From contig NZ_CP017269.1 of the NCBI RefSeq assembly GCF_001750685.1, forward strand, positions 3,885,416-3,949,415: a stretch of DNA of 64,000 nt, in the 5' to 3' direction. This DNA is from Geosporobacter ferrireducens. GTDB taxonomy: Bacteria; Bacillota; Clostridia; Peptostreptococcales; Thermotaleaceae. The notes under the pieces were generated by a model. The model ran no database searches and was not told the origin of the DNA. It saw nothing but the letters and a program-made list of their open reading frames with translations. The translations under genes were made by a program, and so were the position numbers. Positions 35,469 to 43,421 of the stretch are shown in pieces (positions within the stretch are counted from its first letter, which is position 1; each line of letters begins with the position of its first letter).

Positions 35469-36461
35469 GTGGATATAAAAGTTGGTATACCCAGGGGACT
35501 ACTGTACTATTATTACTTTCCTTTATGGAATAAGTTTTTTGAGACCCTTGGGGCAGAGGTTGTTGTTTCGCAGCCGACCAATAAAAAGATTATTGAAAAC
35601 GGTGTAAAAAACACGGTTGATGAAGCTTGTCTACCTGTAAAAGTATATCATGGCCACGTAATAGATTTAAAGGATCGAGTAGACTTTTTATTTGTGCCCA
35701 AGTTAATGAGTGTGTATAAAAATGAGTATATTTGTCCCAAATTTTGTGGTTTACCGGAGATGATCAGCAGTTCAGTAAAAGATCTGCCTCCTCTTATTGA
35801 TACAACAATCAACTTTAGAAAATCAAGGAAAAACCTATTTAAAGCTGTCTACGAAATTGGAAGTCCTATCACTAAAAACGTATCAGAAATAGAGAAAGCC
35901 TATGAGGATGGCCTAAAGCATTATCATGAATATAGGGCTTTGATGAAACAAGGGGTTTTACCGATAGACATGACCAAGGAATACCATCAAAAAAGAAAAA
36001 TAATTACAGTCAATCAACAAAAAGTGGTGCTGTTAGGGCACCCTTACAACTTATATGATCCCCATCTGAGCATGAACATTATTGCAAAGCTCCGAGAAAA
36101 AGATGTGATGGTGATCACACCTGAAATGATGGATACTTCACTTATTAATCAATATGCGAATCAGATGGACAAAAAAATGTTCTGGAGTTTTGGAAGAAAA
36201 ATTATTGGTACAGCTTTCTACGCTATGGAGGAGCCTACCGTTTCAGGTATGATCTACCTATCCTCCTTTGGATGTGGTTTGGACTCAGTAATCGCTGATA
36301 TTGCTGAGCGGAGAGTACGGCGATCATCAAGAAAACCATTCACTGTGCTAACCTTAGATGAACATACTGGTGAAGCTGGAATTGATACGAGGATAGAAGC
36401 TTTTGTAGATATGATTCAATGGAGGGAAAAAAATGAAAATAACTTTTCCTCACATGGGTAA
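35469..36461 (+). CDS. 2-Hydroxyacyl-CoA dehydratase activase-related protein A (DUF2229-like)
   Basis: 330 residues from the GTG at 35469, with AGGAGTG upstream; an ATG 12 codons earlier has no good site. The N-terminal KVGIPRGLLYYYYFPLWNKF is typical of activase-related proteins. Conserved cysteines occur in DEACLPVKVYHGH, ICPKFCGLPEM and SFGCGLDSV, suitable for an Fe-S cluster. The C-terminal TLDEHTGEAGIDTRIEAFVD is shared with the next gene, so the two are paralogous halves of one system. The end overlaps the next gene by 29 bases. Confidence 0.75.
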   Translation: MDIKVGIPRGLLYYYYFPLWNKFFETLGAEVVVSQPTNKKIIENGVKNTVDEACLPVKVYHGHVIDLKDRVDFLFVPKLMSVYKNEYICPKFCGLPEMISSSVKDLPPLIDTTINFRKSRKNLFKAVYEIGSPITKNVSEIEKAYEDGLKHYHEYRALMKQGVLPIDMTKEYHQKRKIITVNQQKVVLLGHPYNLYDPHLSMNIIAKLREKDVMVITPEMMDTSLINQYANQMDKKMFWSFGRKIIGTAFYAMEEPTVSGMIYLSSFGCGLDSVIADIAERRVRRSSRKPFTVLTLDEHTGEAGIDTRIEAFVDMIQWREKNENNFSSHG

Positions 36462-37542
36462 TACCCACATTGGCATAAAATGTCTCTTCGATGAACTGGG
36501 GGTAGAAACGGTTATACCGCCAAAAATCAGCAAAAAAACCTTGGAGATTGGGACAAAATATGCACCAGAGTTAATCTGTCTGCCCTTAAAGATTACTTTA
36601 GGAAATTATATTGAGAGTATCGAAAGAGGTGCAGATACAATTGTGGTTACAGGAAGCTGTGGACCCTGCAGGTATGGGTATTATTCGGAGGTACAAAAAG
36701 AGATTTTAAAGGATTTAGGTCATAAGGTAGAGATGATAGTACTGGATGCTCCCCAAGGAGATATTCCAGAGTTTTTAAGAAGAGTACACAAAATATCCAA
36801 TACAAAAAATCCATTTAAGATTGGAAAGAGCCTGAAAAATGCTGCTAAAGTTTTGAAAAAACTGAATGATTTTGAAGGACATGTTTTGCAGCTAAGACCC
36901 CATGAAGCAGTAAAAGGAGACTTCGATCAGACCTATAAGCAGCTCATTAGGGATTTGGAAAAAAGTAATGGAGCAAAGGAAATGCTTGCATATATCGAAA
37001 CTGCTTTTAACCGAATAAAGAATATTCCTCAAAAAAGAAAAGAAGATGTACTGAAAGTAGGAATTGTAGGTGAAATATACACTGTAATTGAAGATGCAGC
37101 CAACGTAGATATTGGCAAAAAACTAAACGATATGGGTGTAGAAGTATATAAATCCCACAGCGCATCAGAATGGTTGACAGAGAATTTGTTTTATCGCAGT
37201 GTGGGACTGACTAGCGAAAAGAAGATAGAAGAAGCATCAGACCCTTATATGAAGACGCTTATTGGAGGCCATGCGAAAGAAACCATCGGACATACAGTAC
37301 TCTATGCTGAAAGAGGCTTTGATGGGGTGATTCAAGTTCTTCCCTTTACTTGTATGCCGGAGATTGTTTCTATGAGTATACTGCCTAAAGTACAACAGGA
37401 TCATCATATACCCGTATTGTCATTAATCATTGATGAATTGACTGGTGAAGCGGGGTATCTAACGAGAATCGAAGCTTACATTGATTTGCTGCGGAACAGG
37501 AGGGAAAATAAAAAAGATGAAAAAATGTTATCTAGGCATTGA
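36433..37542 (+). CDS. 2-Hydroxyacyl-CoA dehydratase-like protein B
   Basis: 369 residues. Cysteines lie in PELICLPLKITLGNYI, TGSCGPCRYGYYSEV (near 74-88) and PFTCMPEIV, the pattern of HgdB/BcrC-like dehydratase subunits and their relatives. The C-terminal LIIDELTGEAGYLTRIEAYID matches the preceding protein. GGAGGG lies 6 bases before the ATG. It overlaps the activase gene by 26 bases, which implies coupled translation. No acyl-CoA substrate can be named. Confidence 0.75.
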   Translation: MKITFPHMGNTHIGIKCLFDELGVETVIPPKISKKTLEIGTKYAPELICLPLKITLGNYIESIERGADTIVVTGSCGPCRYGYYSEVQKEILKDLGHKVEMIVLDAPQGDIPEFLRRVHKISNTKNPFKIGKSLKNAAKVLKKLNDFEGHVLQLRPHEAVKGDFDQTYKQLIRDLEKSNGAKEMLAYIETAFNRIKNIPQKRKEDVLKVGIVGEIYTVIEDAANVDIGKKLNDMGVEVYKSHSASEWLTENLFYRSVGLTSEKKIEEASDPYMKTLIGGHAKETIGHTVLYAERGFDGVIQVLPFTCMPEIVSMSILPKVQQDHHIPVLSLIIDELTGEAGYLTRIEAYIDLLRNRRENKKDEKMLSRH

Positions 37543-38500
37543 TGTTGGCTCTGTGAGTACAAATATCGTTGTCATGGATCATGAGAAAAATATATTAGAT
37601 ACGCTATATATCAGAACACAAGGCAAGCCAATCCAAGCAATTAAAAATGGGTTAAAGGAAATAAAAGACAGGATTGGAAATAATGTGGAAGTATTAGGTG
37701 TGGGCACCACAGGAAGTGGTAGACAATTGGCAGGAATCATGGTGGGTGCTGATGCAATTAAAAATGAAATCACAGCCCATGGAGTAGCCGCTCTAAACTA
37801 TATACCAGATGTTCGCACCATCATTGAAATTGGAGGCCAGGATTCAAAAATCATTTTGTTGAGGGATGGTATTATTTATGATTTTGCTATGAATACAGTA
37901 TGTGCTGCAGGGACGGGATCTTTTTTAGATCGTCAGGCAGAACGTTTAGGAATTCCTATAGAAGAGTTCGGGACGATGGCACTGCAATCGACGGCACCTG
38001 TGAGAATTGCGGGACGCTGTGCTGTATTTGCAGAATCTGATATGATCCATAAACAGCAATTAGGTCATAATCAAGAAGATATTATCAATGGACTTTGTGA
38101 GGCAATGGCAAGAAATTACTTGAACAATCTTGGAAAAGGAAAGGAAATAGTAGGTCCTGTGATTTTTCAAGGTGGCGTAGCGGCGAACATAGGTATTCGA
38201 AAAGCATTTGAAAGACTATTAAATTGTGAAATATTTGTACCTCAGTATGCCAATGTAATGGGCGCTGTAGGGGCATGTATTCTAGCTAAAGAAGAAGTTG
38301 CCAGAAAAGGAAAAACTGAATTTTTAGGCTTTGAGATTGCGCAAAGTGATTATCAGGTCAAAAGCTTTGAGTGTGAACACTGTCCGAATCTATGTGAGGT
38401 TGTGCAGTTCCATAGAGACAGCAGCCTTGTAGCCCGTTGGGGGGACAAGTGTGGTCGGTGGAACAATTTAAAAGATTATCGGGATGAAAAATTAGCATAA
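37517..38500 (+). CDS. 2-Hydroxyacyl-CoA dehydratase activase (HgdC-like)
   Basis: ATP-driven electron-activating protein of 327 residues with an ASKHA fold: LGIDVGSVSTNIVVMD (6-21) and IEIGGQDSKII (103-113). The [4Fe-4S] dimer ligands are Cys129 in NTVCAAGTGSF and Cys168 in AGRCAVFAESD, close to the 127/166 of HgdC. The C-terminal 45 residues add a Cys-rich tail (ECEHCPNLCEV, KCGRWN), which is longer than the minimal HgdC. It starts at ATG 37517 after AGGAGGG. Confidence 0.88.
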   Translation: MKKCYLGIDVGSVSTNIVVMDHEKNILDTLYIRTQGKPIQAIKNGLKEIKDRIGNNVEVLGVGTTGSGRQLAGIMVGADAIKNEITAHGVAALNYIPDVRTIIEIGGQDSKIILLRDGIIYDFAMNTVCAAGTGSFLDRQAERLGIPIEEFGTMALQSTAPVRIAGRCAVFAESDMIHKQQLGHNQEDIINGLCEAMARNYLNNLGKGKEIVGPVIFQGGVAANIGIRKAFERLLNCEIFVPQYANVMGAVGACILAKEEVARKGKTEFLGFEIAQSDYQVKSFECEHCPNLCEVVQFHRDSSLVARWGDKCGRWNNLKDYRDEKLA

Positions 38501-38508
38501 AGGCAATA

Positions 38509-38545
38509 AAAAAATGGGATTGATTTGAATCCCATTTTTTATGTA
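38509..38545 (+). terminator. Intrinsic terminator
   Basis: AAAAAATGGGATT and AATCCCATTTTTT form a 13-bp stem around a short loop (GATTTG), ending the five-gene run. Confidence 0.85.
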
Positions 38546-38558
38546 GAAAAAAGGGGCG

Positions 38559-38583
38559 AATAAAAGGCAATATGCCTTTTATT
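38559..38583. terminator. Hairpin ending the acetyltransferase gene
   Basis: AATAAAAGGCA (38559-38569) and TGCCTTTTATT (38573-38583) form an 11-bp stem with a 3-base loop, symmetric, downstream of the minus-strand acetyltransferase gene. Confidence 0.55.
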
Positions 38584-38619
38584 TACCGTTTATCCTATAT
38601 ATGTTTTGGTGAGAATTAA

Positions 38620-39249
38620 TTACTTTACAGGCTTATGATAAATCAGGTCTGTATAATTCATACCATCATAATCTTCATAGCGCAGTCCTGCCAGCGTATA
38701 TTTTTGTTTTTCCCTAAAAGCTAGAGACGCAAAGTTTGGTGTAGGACTAATGATGGTTTCAGCAAAAATATTGTTAATTCTTTTAGCTTTTAAGTCTTTA
38801 ATCAATTGCTTATACAGTATACTGCCAATACCTTTTCCGGTCATGTTGGACAGTATGGCTGTTTTATCTACCACAATAAAATTATCGGTATTATGCATAT
38901 CGAACTTTGGGTTCCAATAAATATCTTCAATCCAAGTAGGATTATATTTTAGCCATTGCTCTTTCGTATAGGCCATGAGAAAACCCAATATTCCTTGATT
39001 TTCAGCGATGTAGAAATGATCCAATTCCAAAACTCTTTCTAAGAAAAACTTCTGGTAATATTTTGGCTTGGATGCATAATCATCCATTAAAAATCCGGCA
39101 TAGGATTCCTTTGACTTAGATCCTACAGAACAGGCTACTTTATAGATATTTTGGACATCTTTGGCAGTTGCCCTTCTAACACTGATTGTCTCTACATTTT
39201 GGATCATTGGACTGCGTTGTACACTTTGTGTCACATTCATTAATTCCAT
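38620..39249 (-). CDS. GNAT acetyltransferase under c-di-AMP riboswitch control
   Basis: 209 residues from the ATG at 39249, with GGGAGG 10 bases upstream; an in-frame TTG two codons earlier is also possible. GNAT features are the acetyl-CoA loop NMTGKGIGSILYKQLIKDL (near 132-150), IFAETIISPTPNFASLAF and an N-terminal VRRATAKDVQNIYKVA. The substrate is unknown. Two ydaO-type aptamers and one terminator lie in its 5' leader on the same strand, which suggests a role in osmotic, potassium or cell-wall homeostasis. That is inference from the riboswitch class. Confidence 0.85.
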   Translation of the reverse strand: MELMNVTQSVQRSPMIQNVETISVRRATAKDVQNIYKVACSVGSKSKESYAGFLMDDYASKPKYYQKFFLERVLELDHFYIAENQGILGFLMAYTKEQWLKYNPTWIEDIYWNPKFDMHNTDNFIVVDKTAILSNMTGKGIGSILYKQLIKDLKAKRINNIFAETIISPTPNFASLAFREKQKYTLAGLRYEDYDGMNYTDLIYHKPVK

Positions 39250-39326
39250 AAACAATCATCCTCCCTTAATTTTGATGGTAGATAGCATTAGGAAAATGAG
39301 CATATGGATGACCATTACTGCATCTT

Positions 39327-39453
39327 CCTCTTTCCACGCTTACGAGGTTAGCTGACGGATTCGGATCGAAAGAAGATGACCCTACTCTTCAAAAAGAGAT
39401 TCACCCCAAAGAACTGGTTCCCCCGCTTCTTTTTTTCAAAGAATTCAGCGCAC
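39327..39453 (-). promoter_or_regulatory. c-di-AMP (ydaO/yuaA) riboswitch, distal copy
   Basis: Read on the minus strand, it contains the class hallmarks in order: GCGGGGGAACCAG, GGGGTGAATC, GTAGGGT-like GTAGGGTCATC, then ATCCGAATCCGTCAGCTAAC and CTCGTAAGCG. It lies about 80 bases before the acetyltransferase start. I see no strong terminator between, so it may act on translation. Confidence 0.85.
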
Positions 39454-39552
39454 ATAAAAAACATAGTAGTATTATTATGATTTGAAACGCACTTGTTGAA
39501 TATTGAAAATAATAGATAAAATGGAAATCTATGGAATAGAAGGGAAAACAAA

Positions 39553-39575
39553 AACTATGGAGATTAACCATAGTT
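39553..39575 (-). terminator. Terminator between the two riboswitches
   Basis: On the minus strand AACTATGG pairs with CCATAGTT around a 7-base loop and is followed by TTTGTTTT. It is positioned as the expression platform of the first (upstream) riboswitch. Confidence 0.7.
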
Positions 39576-39640
39576 GAGAAGCTGGATAATGAGAATACAA
39601 AATAGAGCTAATGCTTAACCCATTATCACTTCACCAATCT

Positions 39641-39768
39641 CCTCTTTCCACGCTTACGAGGTTAGCTGACGGATTCGGATCGAAAGAAGATAACCCTACT
39701 CTTCGAAAAGAGATTCACCCCAAAAACCTGGTTCCCCCGTTCCTTTTTTACAAAGAACTCAGCGTTCC
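39641..39768 (-). promoter_or_regulatory. c-di-AMP (ydaO/yuaA) riboswitch, proximal copy
   Basis: It has the same hallmarks as the distal copy and is nearly identical over about 110 bases: ACGGGGGAACCAG, GGGGTGAATCTC, GAGTAGGGTTATC, ATCCGAATCCGTCAGCTAAC, CTCGTAAGCG. It is transcribed first, from the promoter at 39811-39839. Confidence 0.88.
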
Positions 39769-39810
39769 AAATTGAATGACTATTGAATTGTCTGTAGAAG
39801 TGTTTACACA

Positions 39811-39839
39811 ATTATAGCACAGAATATGGAAAATGTAAA
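39811..39839 (-). promoter_or_regulatory. Promoter of the tandem riboswitch leader
   Basis: On the minus strand TTTACA (39839-39834), 17 bp, TATAAT (39816-39811). The leader from here to the acetyltransferase start is about 550 bases. Confidence 0.75.
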
Positions 39840-39919
39840 CACATAGAATTTAGAAATTTAGGCAGGCTAAATTAAACTTCTCAATCACATATCTACAAAA
39901 TAAGATATCTTCTTTTATT

Positions 39920-40348
39920 TTATAACTTATAGGCTGTAAGCTCTTCGCAATAATCGCACTTGTATTCCAGATTTTTGGATGCTACCAGCTGGAAGGTTGG
40001 TTTTACATAGTCATCAAAATTGGTAATACAACGAGGGTTATGACATTTGAACAGACCATTTACCTTTTGGGGTATTTCTACTTTTTTCTTATGGACAATC
40101 TTATTATCTTCAATGATATTCATAGTAATGTTGTGATCAATTAGGCCTAGAAAATCCAGATCTATATCAATATTATTTTCGATCTTGATGATATCCTTGC
40201 GGTTCATTTGCTTGCTGGGTACATTCATAAGCAGTACTACAGGATAATTGACCTTATCCAGCATAAGCTTGTTAAAAATCTTTAGACCATTGCCAGAAGT
40301 GATATGATCCAAAACAATTCCTTTTTTAATACTCGTTACCTCCAACAT
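39920..40348 (-). CDS. pyrI: Aspartate carbamoyltransferase regulatory subunit
   Basis: 142 residues. The N-terminal allosteric domain (NTP binding, TSIKKGIVLDHITSGNGLKI) is followed by a zinc domain with Cys102, Cys107, Cys131 and Cys134 (KCHNPRCITN; KCDYCEEL) that contacts the catalytic trimers. Its ATG is immediately next to the pyrB stop, and its ribosome binding site GGAGGTGG lies inside pyrB. It makes an E. coli-type class B holoenzyme likely. Confidence 0.95.
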   Translation of the reverse strand: MLEVTSIKKGIVLDHITSGNGLKIFNKLMLDKVNYPVVLLMNVPSKQMNRKDIIKIENNIDIDLDFLGLIDHNITMNIIEDNKIVHKKKVEIPQKVNGLFKCHNPRCITNFDDYVKPTFQLVASKNLEYKCDYCEELTAYKL

Positions 40349-41278
40349 TTATGCCACCTCCAATAGCTTCATTATCAGTGCCATTCGAATATACACGCCT
40401 AACTTTGCCTGCTCAAAATAGACAGCTCTAGGATCTGTATCCACCTCATAGGCGATCTCATTGACCCTGGGCAAGGGATGCATGATAATCATATCCTGCT
40501 TAGCTTTTTGGATTTTTGCCTTATCTATGATATAGCTGTCTTTCAAGCGTGCATAATCTGCCTCGTTAAAGAATCTTTCTTTTTGGATTCGTGTCATGTA
40601 GAGGATATCTATTTCTTCAACCACTTCCTCAATCGTTTTAACTTCCATTAGTTCTACTTGATAGACATCTACCAGTGTTCGCTTTAATAGCTCGGGAAGT
40701 TTCAATTCTTCAGGAGAGATCAAAATGAATTTTTTTATGTTATATCTAGCGAGGGTGCGGATTAAAGAATGGACCGTTCTGCCAAACTTTAAATCACCGC
40801 AGAAAGCAACTACTTGATTGTCAATAGAGCCTTTAAAGGTTTGAATGGTAAGCAAGTCGGTAAGCGTCTGGGTAGGATGCTGATGGCCACCGTCGCCGCC
40901 ATTAATGATGGGGATAGAAGAATATAGAGAGGCCAGTTTTGGAGCCCCTTCTTTAGGATGACGCATAACAGCAACATCTGCATAGGCAGACATAACACGT
41001 ATGGTATCTGCGATACTTTCTCCTTTAGAAACAGAACTGGTGTTAGCATCACTAAAGCCAATGATACTGCCACCGAGACGCAGCATGGCGGTTTCAAAAC
41101 TGAATTTTGTTCTTGTACTGGGTTCGTAGAATAGTGTTGCTAGAATTTTTCCCTTACAAGCTTCAGAATACTTCTCTGGTGCTGCATGGATTTCTTCTCC
41201 CAGAGCAATCAAATGATTCAGTTCGTCTAGAGAAAAGTCCTCTGGTTCAATAAGATGCCTAAGCTTTTGAGTTGTCAT
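40349..41278 (-). CDS. pyrB: Aspartate carbamoyltransferase catalytic subunit
   Basis: Condenses carbamoyl phosphate and aspartate, the committed pyrimidine step. 309 residues. The carbamoyl-phosphate site is Ser54-Thr-Arg-Thr57 in [12 protein letters not shown], with [10 protein letters not shown] near 132 and the aspartate-loop [10 protein letters not shown] near 263. AAAGGAGG precedes the ATG and lies within a PyrR-like leader motif. Confidence 0.96.
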   Translation of the reverse strand: MTTQKLRHLIEPEDFSLDELNHLIALGEEIHAAPEKYSEACKGKILATLFYEPSTRTKFSFETAMLRLGGSIIGFSDANTSSVSKGESIADTIRVMSAYADVAVMRHPKEGAPKLASLYSSIPIINGGDGGHQHPTQTLTDLLTIQTFKGSIDNQVVAFCGDLKFGRTVHSLIRTLARYNIKKFILISPEELKLPELLKRTLVDVYQVELMEVKTIEEVVEEIDILYMTRIQKERFFNEADYARLKDSYIIDKAKIQKAKQDMIIMHPLPRVNEIAYEVDTDPRAVYFEQAKLGVYIRMALIMKLLEVA

Positions 41279-41288
41279 AGAAATTCCT

Positions 41289-41310
41289 CCTTTTCAGTCT
41301 CACAGGACTA
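41289..41310 (-). promoter_or_regulatory. PyrR-type binding motif overlapping the pyrB ribosome binding site
   Basis: On the minus strand it reads TAGTCCTGTGAGACTGAAAA followed by GGAGG. It resembles the PyrR anti-antiterminator loop (UCC-GAGAGG-U-AAGG type), and its 3' end includes the Shine-Dalgarno sequence (41286-41292). Confidence 0.55.
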
Positions 41311-41323
41311 AGTTAAAGGTGCA

Positions 41324-41357
41324 TAAAAAATACCTTTTTACCCGCAGGCAAAAAGGC
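41324..41357 (-). terminator. pyrB leader attenuator
   Basis: On the minus strand GCCTTTTT and AAAAAGGT form an 8-bp stem around GCCTGCGGGT-like loop sequence, followed by ATTTTTT. It lies between the two PyrR-type motifs. Confidence 0.65.
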
Positions 41358-41393
41358 ATAGAGAACCAGAATCCGTAGATAGGATCTATTCAA

Positions 41394-41416
41394 CCTTTTT
41401 AACCTCACGGGGTTAA
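41394..41416 (-). promoter_or_regulatory. PyrR-type binding motif in the pyrB leader
   Basis: On the minus strand it reads AACCCCGTGAGGTTAAAAAGG, a good fit to the PyrR RNA loop, upstream of the attenuator. Confidence 0.65.
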
Positions 41417-41439
41417 ATTAAAGGGATTTTATTTGTTTA

Positions 41440-41468
41440 AGACTATCATATTCGAAAAAGGCTGTCAA
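41440..41468 (-). promoter_or_regulatory. pyrB promoter
   Basis: On the minus strand TTGACA (41468-41463), 17 bp, TAGTCT (41445-41440). It is back-to-back with the pyrF promoter. Confidence 0.65.
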
Positions 41469-41491
41469 TGTAGAAAATAAAAATATTTAGA

Positions 41492-41521
41492 TTGACAGGC
41501 CAGGAAAAACTGTGGTACCAT
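41492..41521 (+). promoter_or_regulatory. pyrF-K-D promoter
   Basis: TTGACA at 41492-41497, 18 bp, TACCAT at 41516-41521, divergent from the pyrB promoter with only about 23 bp between the -35 boxes. Confidence 0.6.
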
Positions 41522-41550
41522 GATGGAAATGAATAGGAAAGCCTTTAAAT

Positions 41551-41573
41551 TGGTCCGGAGAGGCCTGTAAGGT
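41551..41573 (+). promoter_or_regulatory. PyrR-binding motif in the pyrF leader
   Basis: It contains GGTCCGGAGAGGCCTGTAAG, close to the Bacillus PyrR loop consensus, about 50 bases upstream of a terminator. Confidence 0.8.
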
Positions 41574-41622
41574 GCTGTAAAATATGGATACGTATTTAGC
41601 GTACTTATTTTGCTATGGAACG

Positions 41623-41660
41623 AAAGACCTTCTGCCTCTGTGAGAAGGTCTTTTTATTTT
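41623..41660 (+). terminator. pyrF leader attenuator
   Basis: AAAGACCTTCT (41623-41633) pairs with AGAAGGTCTTT (41643-41653), 11 bp, then TTATTTT. With the PyrR motif it forms a standard pyr attenuator. Confidence 0.85.
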
Positions 41661-41688
41661 GGCTTTATTAAAAAGGAGGGGAAAGTAT

Positions 41689-42633
41689 ATGTTTATAGAT
41701 AGATTGGTACAGCAGATAAAAGAAAAAAAGAGCAATGTAGTAGTAGGATTAGATCCAAGATTAGAGCTTATTCCTAGATTTCTACAAGAAAGACATTTTC
41801 AGCAGCAAGGCAAAACATTGAAAGCTGTTGAAGAAATCCTATGGGACTTTGGAAAAGAGATCATCGATCAAGTATGGGAGATTGTACCGGCTGTAAAACC
41901 GCAGATTGCATTCTATGAGCAGTATGGTATTGAAGGAATGTCAGCATATCGACGTATCTGCCGGTATGCTGAGCAAAAAGGACTATCGGTGATCGGAGAT
42001 ATAAAGCGGGGGGATATTGGAACGACTTCAAAGGCCTATTCCAATGGACATATTGGAAGCACATTGGTTGAAGGTGAGAGAATAGAAGCATTTGCTGTAG
42101 ATGCAGTAACAGTAAACCCTTATTTGGGGGATGATTGCCTAAAGGAGTTTATGGAGGACATACAGGAGGCAAATAAGGGGATGTTTGTACTGGTGAAAAC
42201 ATCGAATCCATCTTCCATTCAACTGCAAGACTTAGAGACTGGGGGAAAAAAGATTTATGAAGTTGTAGCGGAAATGGTAGCAGCTTGGAGCCATCAAGCT
42301 TTAGGAAAGTGTGGATATAGCTCGGTAGGAGCAGTGGTCGGGGCAACCTATCCAGAACAAGGAGAAAGGCTGCGAACATTAATGCCGAAGACTTATTTTC
42401 TGGTACCGGGATATGGTGCACAAGGAGCCAAGGCAGAAGACATCGTTCGCTGCTTTAATGAGGATGGGTTGGGCGCTATAATAAATTCTTCTCGAGATAT
42501 AATATTTGCTTACACAAAGAAGGATCAGCATTGGAGAGAGGATCAATATGGAGAAGCAGCCAGAACTGCGGCGCTTCGTATGCGGGATGATATTAACAGT
42601 CATTTGCTACAACTGGGAAAATGCTACTGGTAG
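41689..42633 (+). CDS. pyrF: Orotidine 5'-phosphate decarboxylase (type 2)
   Basis: Final step to UMP. 314 residues from the ATG at 41689, with AAAGGAGGGG 6-7 bases upstream; the frame is open 10 codons further. The catalytic stretch is GDIKRGDIGTTSKAYS (Lys-Arg-Gly-Asp). The N-terminal NVVVGLDPRLELIP and the late FLVPGYGAQGAK are typical of the longer clostridial/mycobacterial type. Confidence 0.95.
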   Translation: MFIDRLVQQIKEKKSNVVVGLDPRLELIPRFLQERHFQQQGKTLKAVEEILWDFGKEIIDQVWEIVPAVKPQIAFYEQYGIEGMSAYRRICRYAEQKGLSVIGDIKRGDIGTTSKAYSNGHIGSTLVEGERIEAFAVDAVTVNPYLGDDCLKEFMEDIQEANKGMFVLVKTSNPSSIQLQDLETGGKKIYEVVAEMVAAWSHQALGKCGYSSVGAVVGATYPEQGERLRTLMPKTYFLVPGYGAQGAKAEDIVRCFNEDGLGAIINSSRDIIFAYTKKDQHWREDQYGEAARTAALRMRDDINSHLLQLGKCYW

Positions 42634-42644
42634 GAGGGACCGTT

Positions 42645-43421
42645 ATGAAAACAAGCGTATTGAGTAAGATTTTAGCCAATGAACAGATCAGTAGTGATAT
42701 CTATAGAATCCGTTTGGAAAGAACAGAAGAGATGGGAGAAATTGAACCAGGACAATTTTTTCAAGTAAAACCTAAAGAAGGTGAAGAATTTTTTCTAAGA
42801 AGACCTATCAGCATATGTCTGGCTGAGTCTGATGAAATCCATCTTGTGATTCGAAAAAGTGGGAAAGGAACAAAGATCCTATGCGGCAAGAAAGCAGGAG
42901 AGTATCTAGATCTGCTGGGACCGCTGGGAAATGGATTTACCCTTGACGAGAAGAATCAAAAAGTGACTTTGGTAGGCGGGGGCATTGGCGTTGCACCGCT
43001 ATTGGAACTGGCGAGACGACTGCAAGGTATGCAGGTAAAGATATTGTTAGGCTATCGAAGAGATCCCTATTTGATCGAGGATTTTCAAAGATTCGGTAAA
43101 GAGGTCTTGGTTGCGGTAGATGAAGGAGATAAGGGATACAGAGGGTATGTAACAGATCTGCTGGAAAAAGAAATCGAAAAAGAGCAGCCGGATTTGATCT
43201 ACGCCTGTGGCCCAGAAGTGATGTTAAAAAAAGTACAACTGCTTGGCAAACAATATCAATTAGAAACCCAATTGGCTTTGGAGGAACGAATGGCATGTGG
43301 CGTTGGAGCTTGCCTTGTATGCAGCTGCAAGGTAAAAGCAGAGGAAAATGGATGGCATTTTGTCAGAACCTGTAAAGAAGGTCCGGTTTTTTCAGGAAAA
43401 GAGGTGATCTTTGGTGAATAA
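42645..43421 (+). CDS. pyrK: Dihydroorotate dehydrogenase electron-transfer subunit
   Basis: FAD and [2Fe-2S] subunit of 258 residues that lets PyrD use NAD+. FAD binding is at FFLRRPISICL (49-59) and NAD binding near LVGGGIGVAPLLEL (109-122). The cluster ligands are Cys218, Cys223, Cys226 and Cys243 (MACGVGACLVCSC ... RTCKEGPVF). The start at ATG 42645 follows GGAGGG. It overlaps pyrD. Confidence 0.94.
   Translation: MKTSVLSKILANEQISSDIYRIRLERTEEMGEIEPGQFFQVKPKEGEEFFLRRPISICLAESDEIHLVIRKSGKGTKILCGKKAGEYLDLLGPLGNGFTLDEKNQKVTLVGGGIGVAPLLELARRLQGMQVKILLGYRRDPYLIEDFQRFGKEVLVAVDEGDKGYRGYVTDLLEKEIEKEQPDLIYACGPEVMLKKVQLLGKQYQLETQLALEERMACGVGACLVCSCKVKAEENGWHFVRTCKEGPVFSGKEVIFGE

Noticed and set aside
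39348..39551. 67-codon minus-strand frame between the riboswitches
   Set aside because: It overlaps the distal aptamer and has no ribosome binding site.
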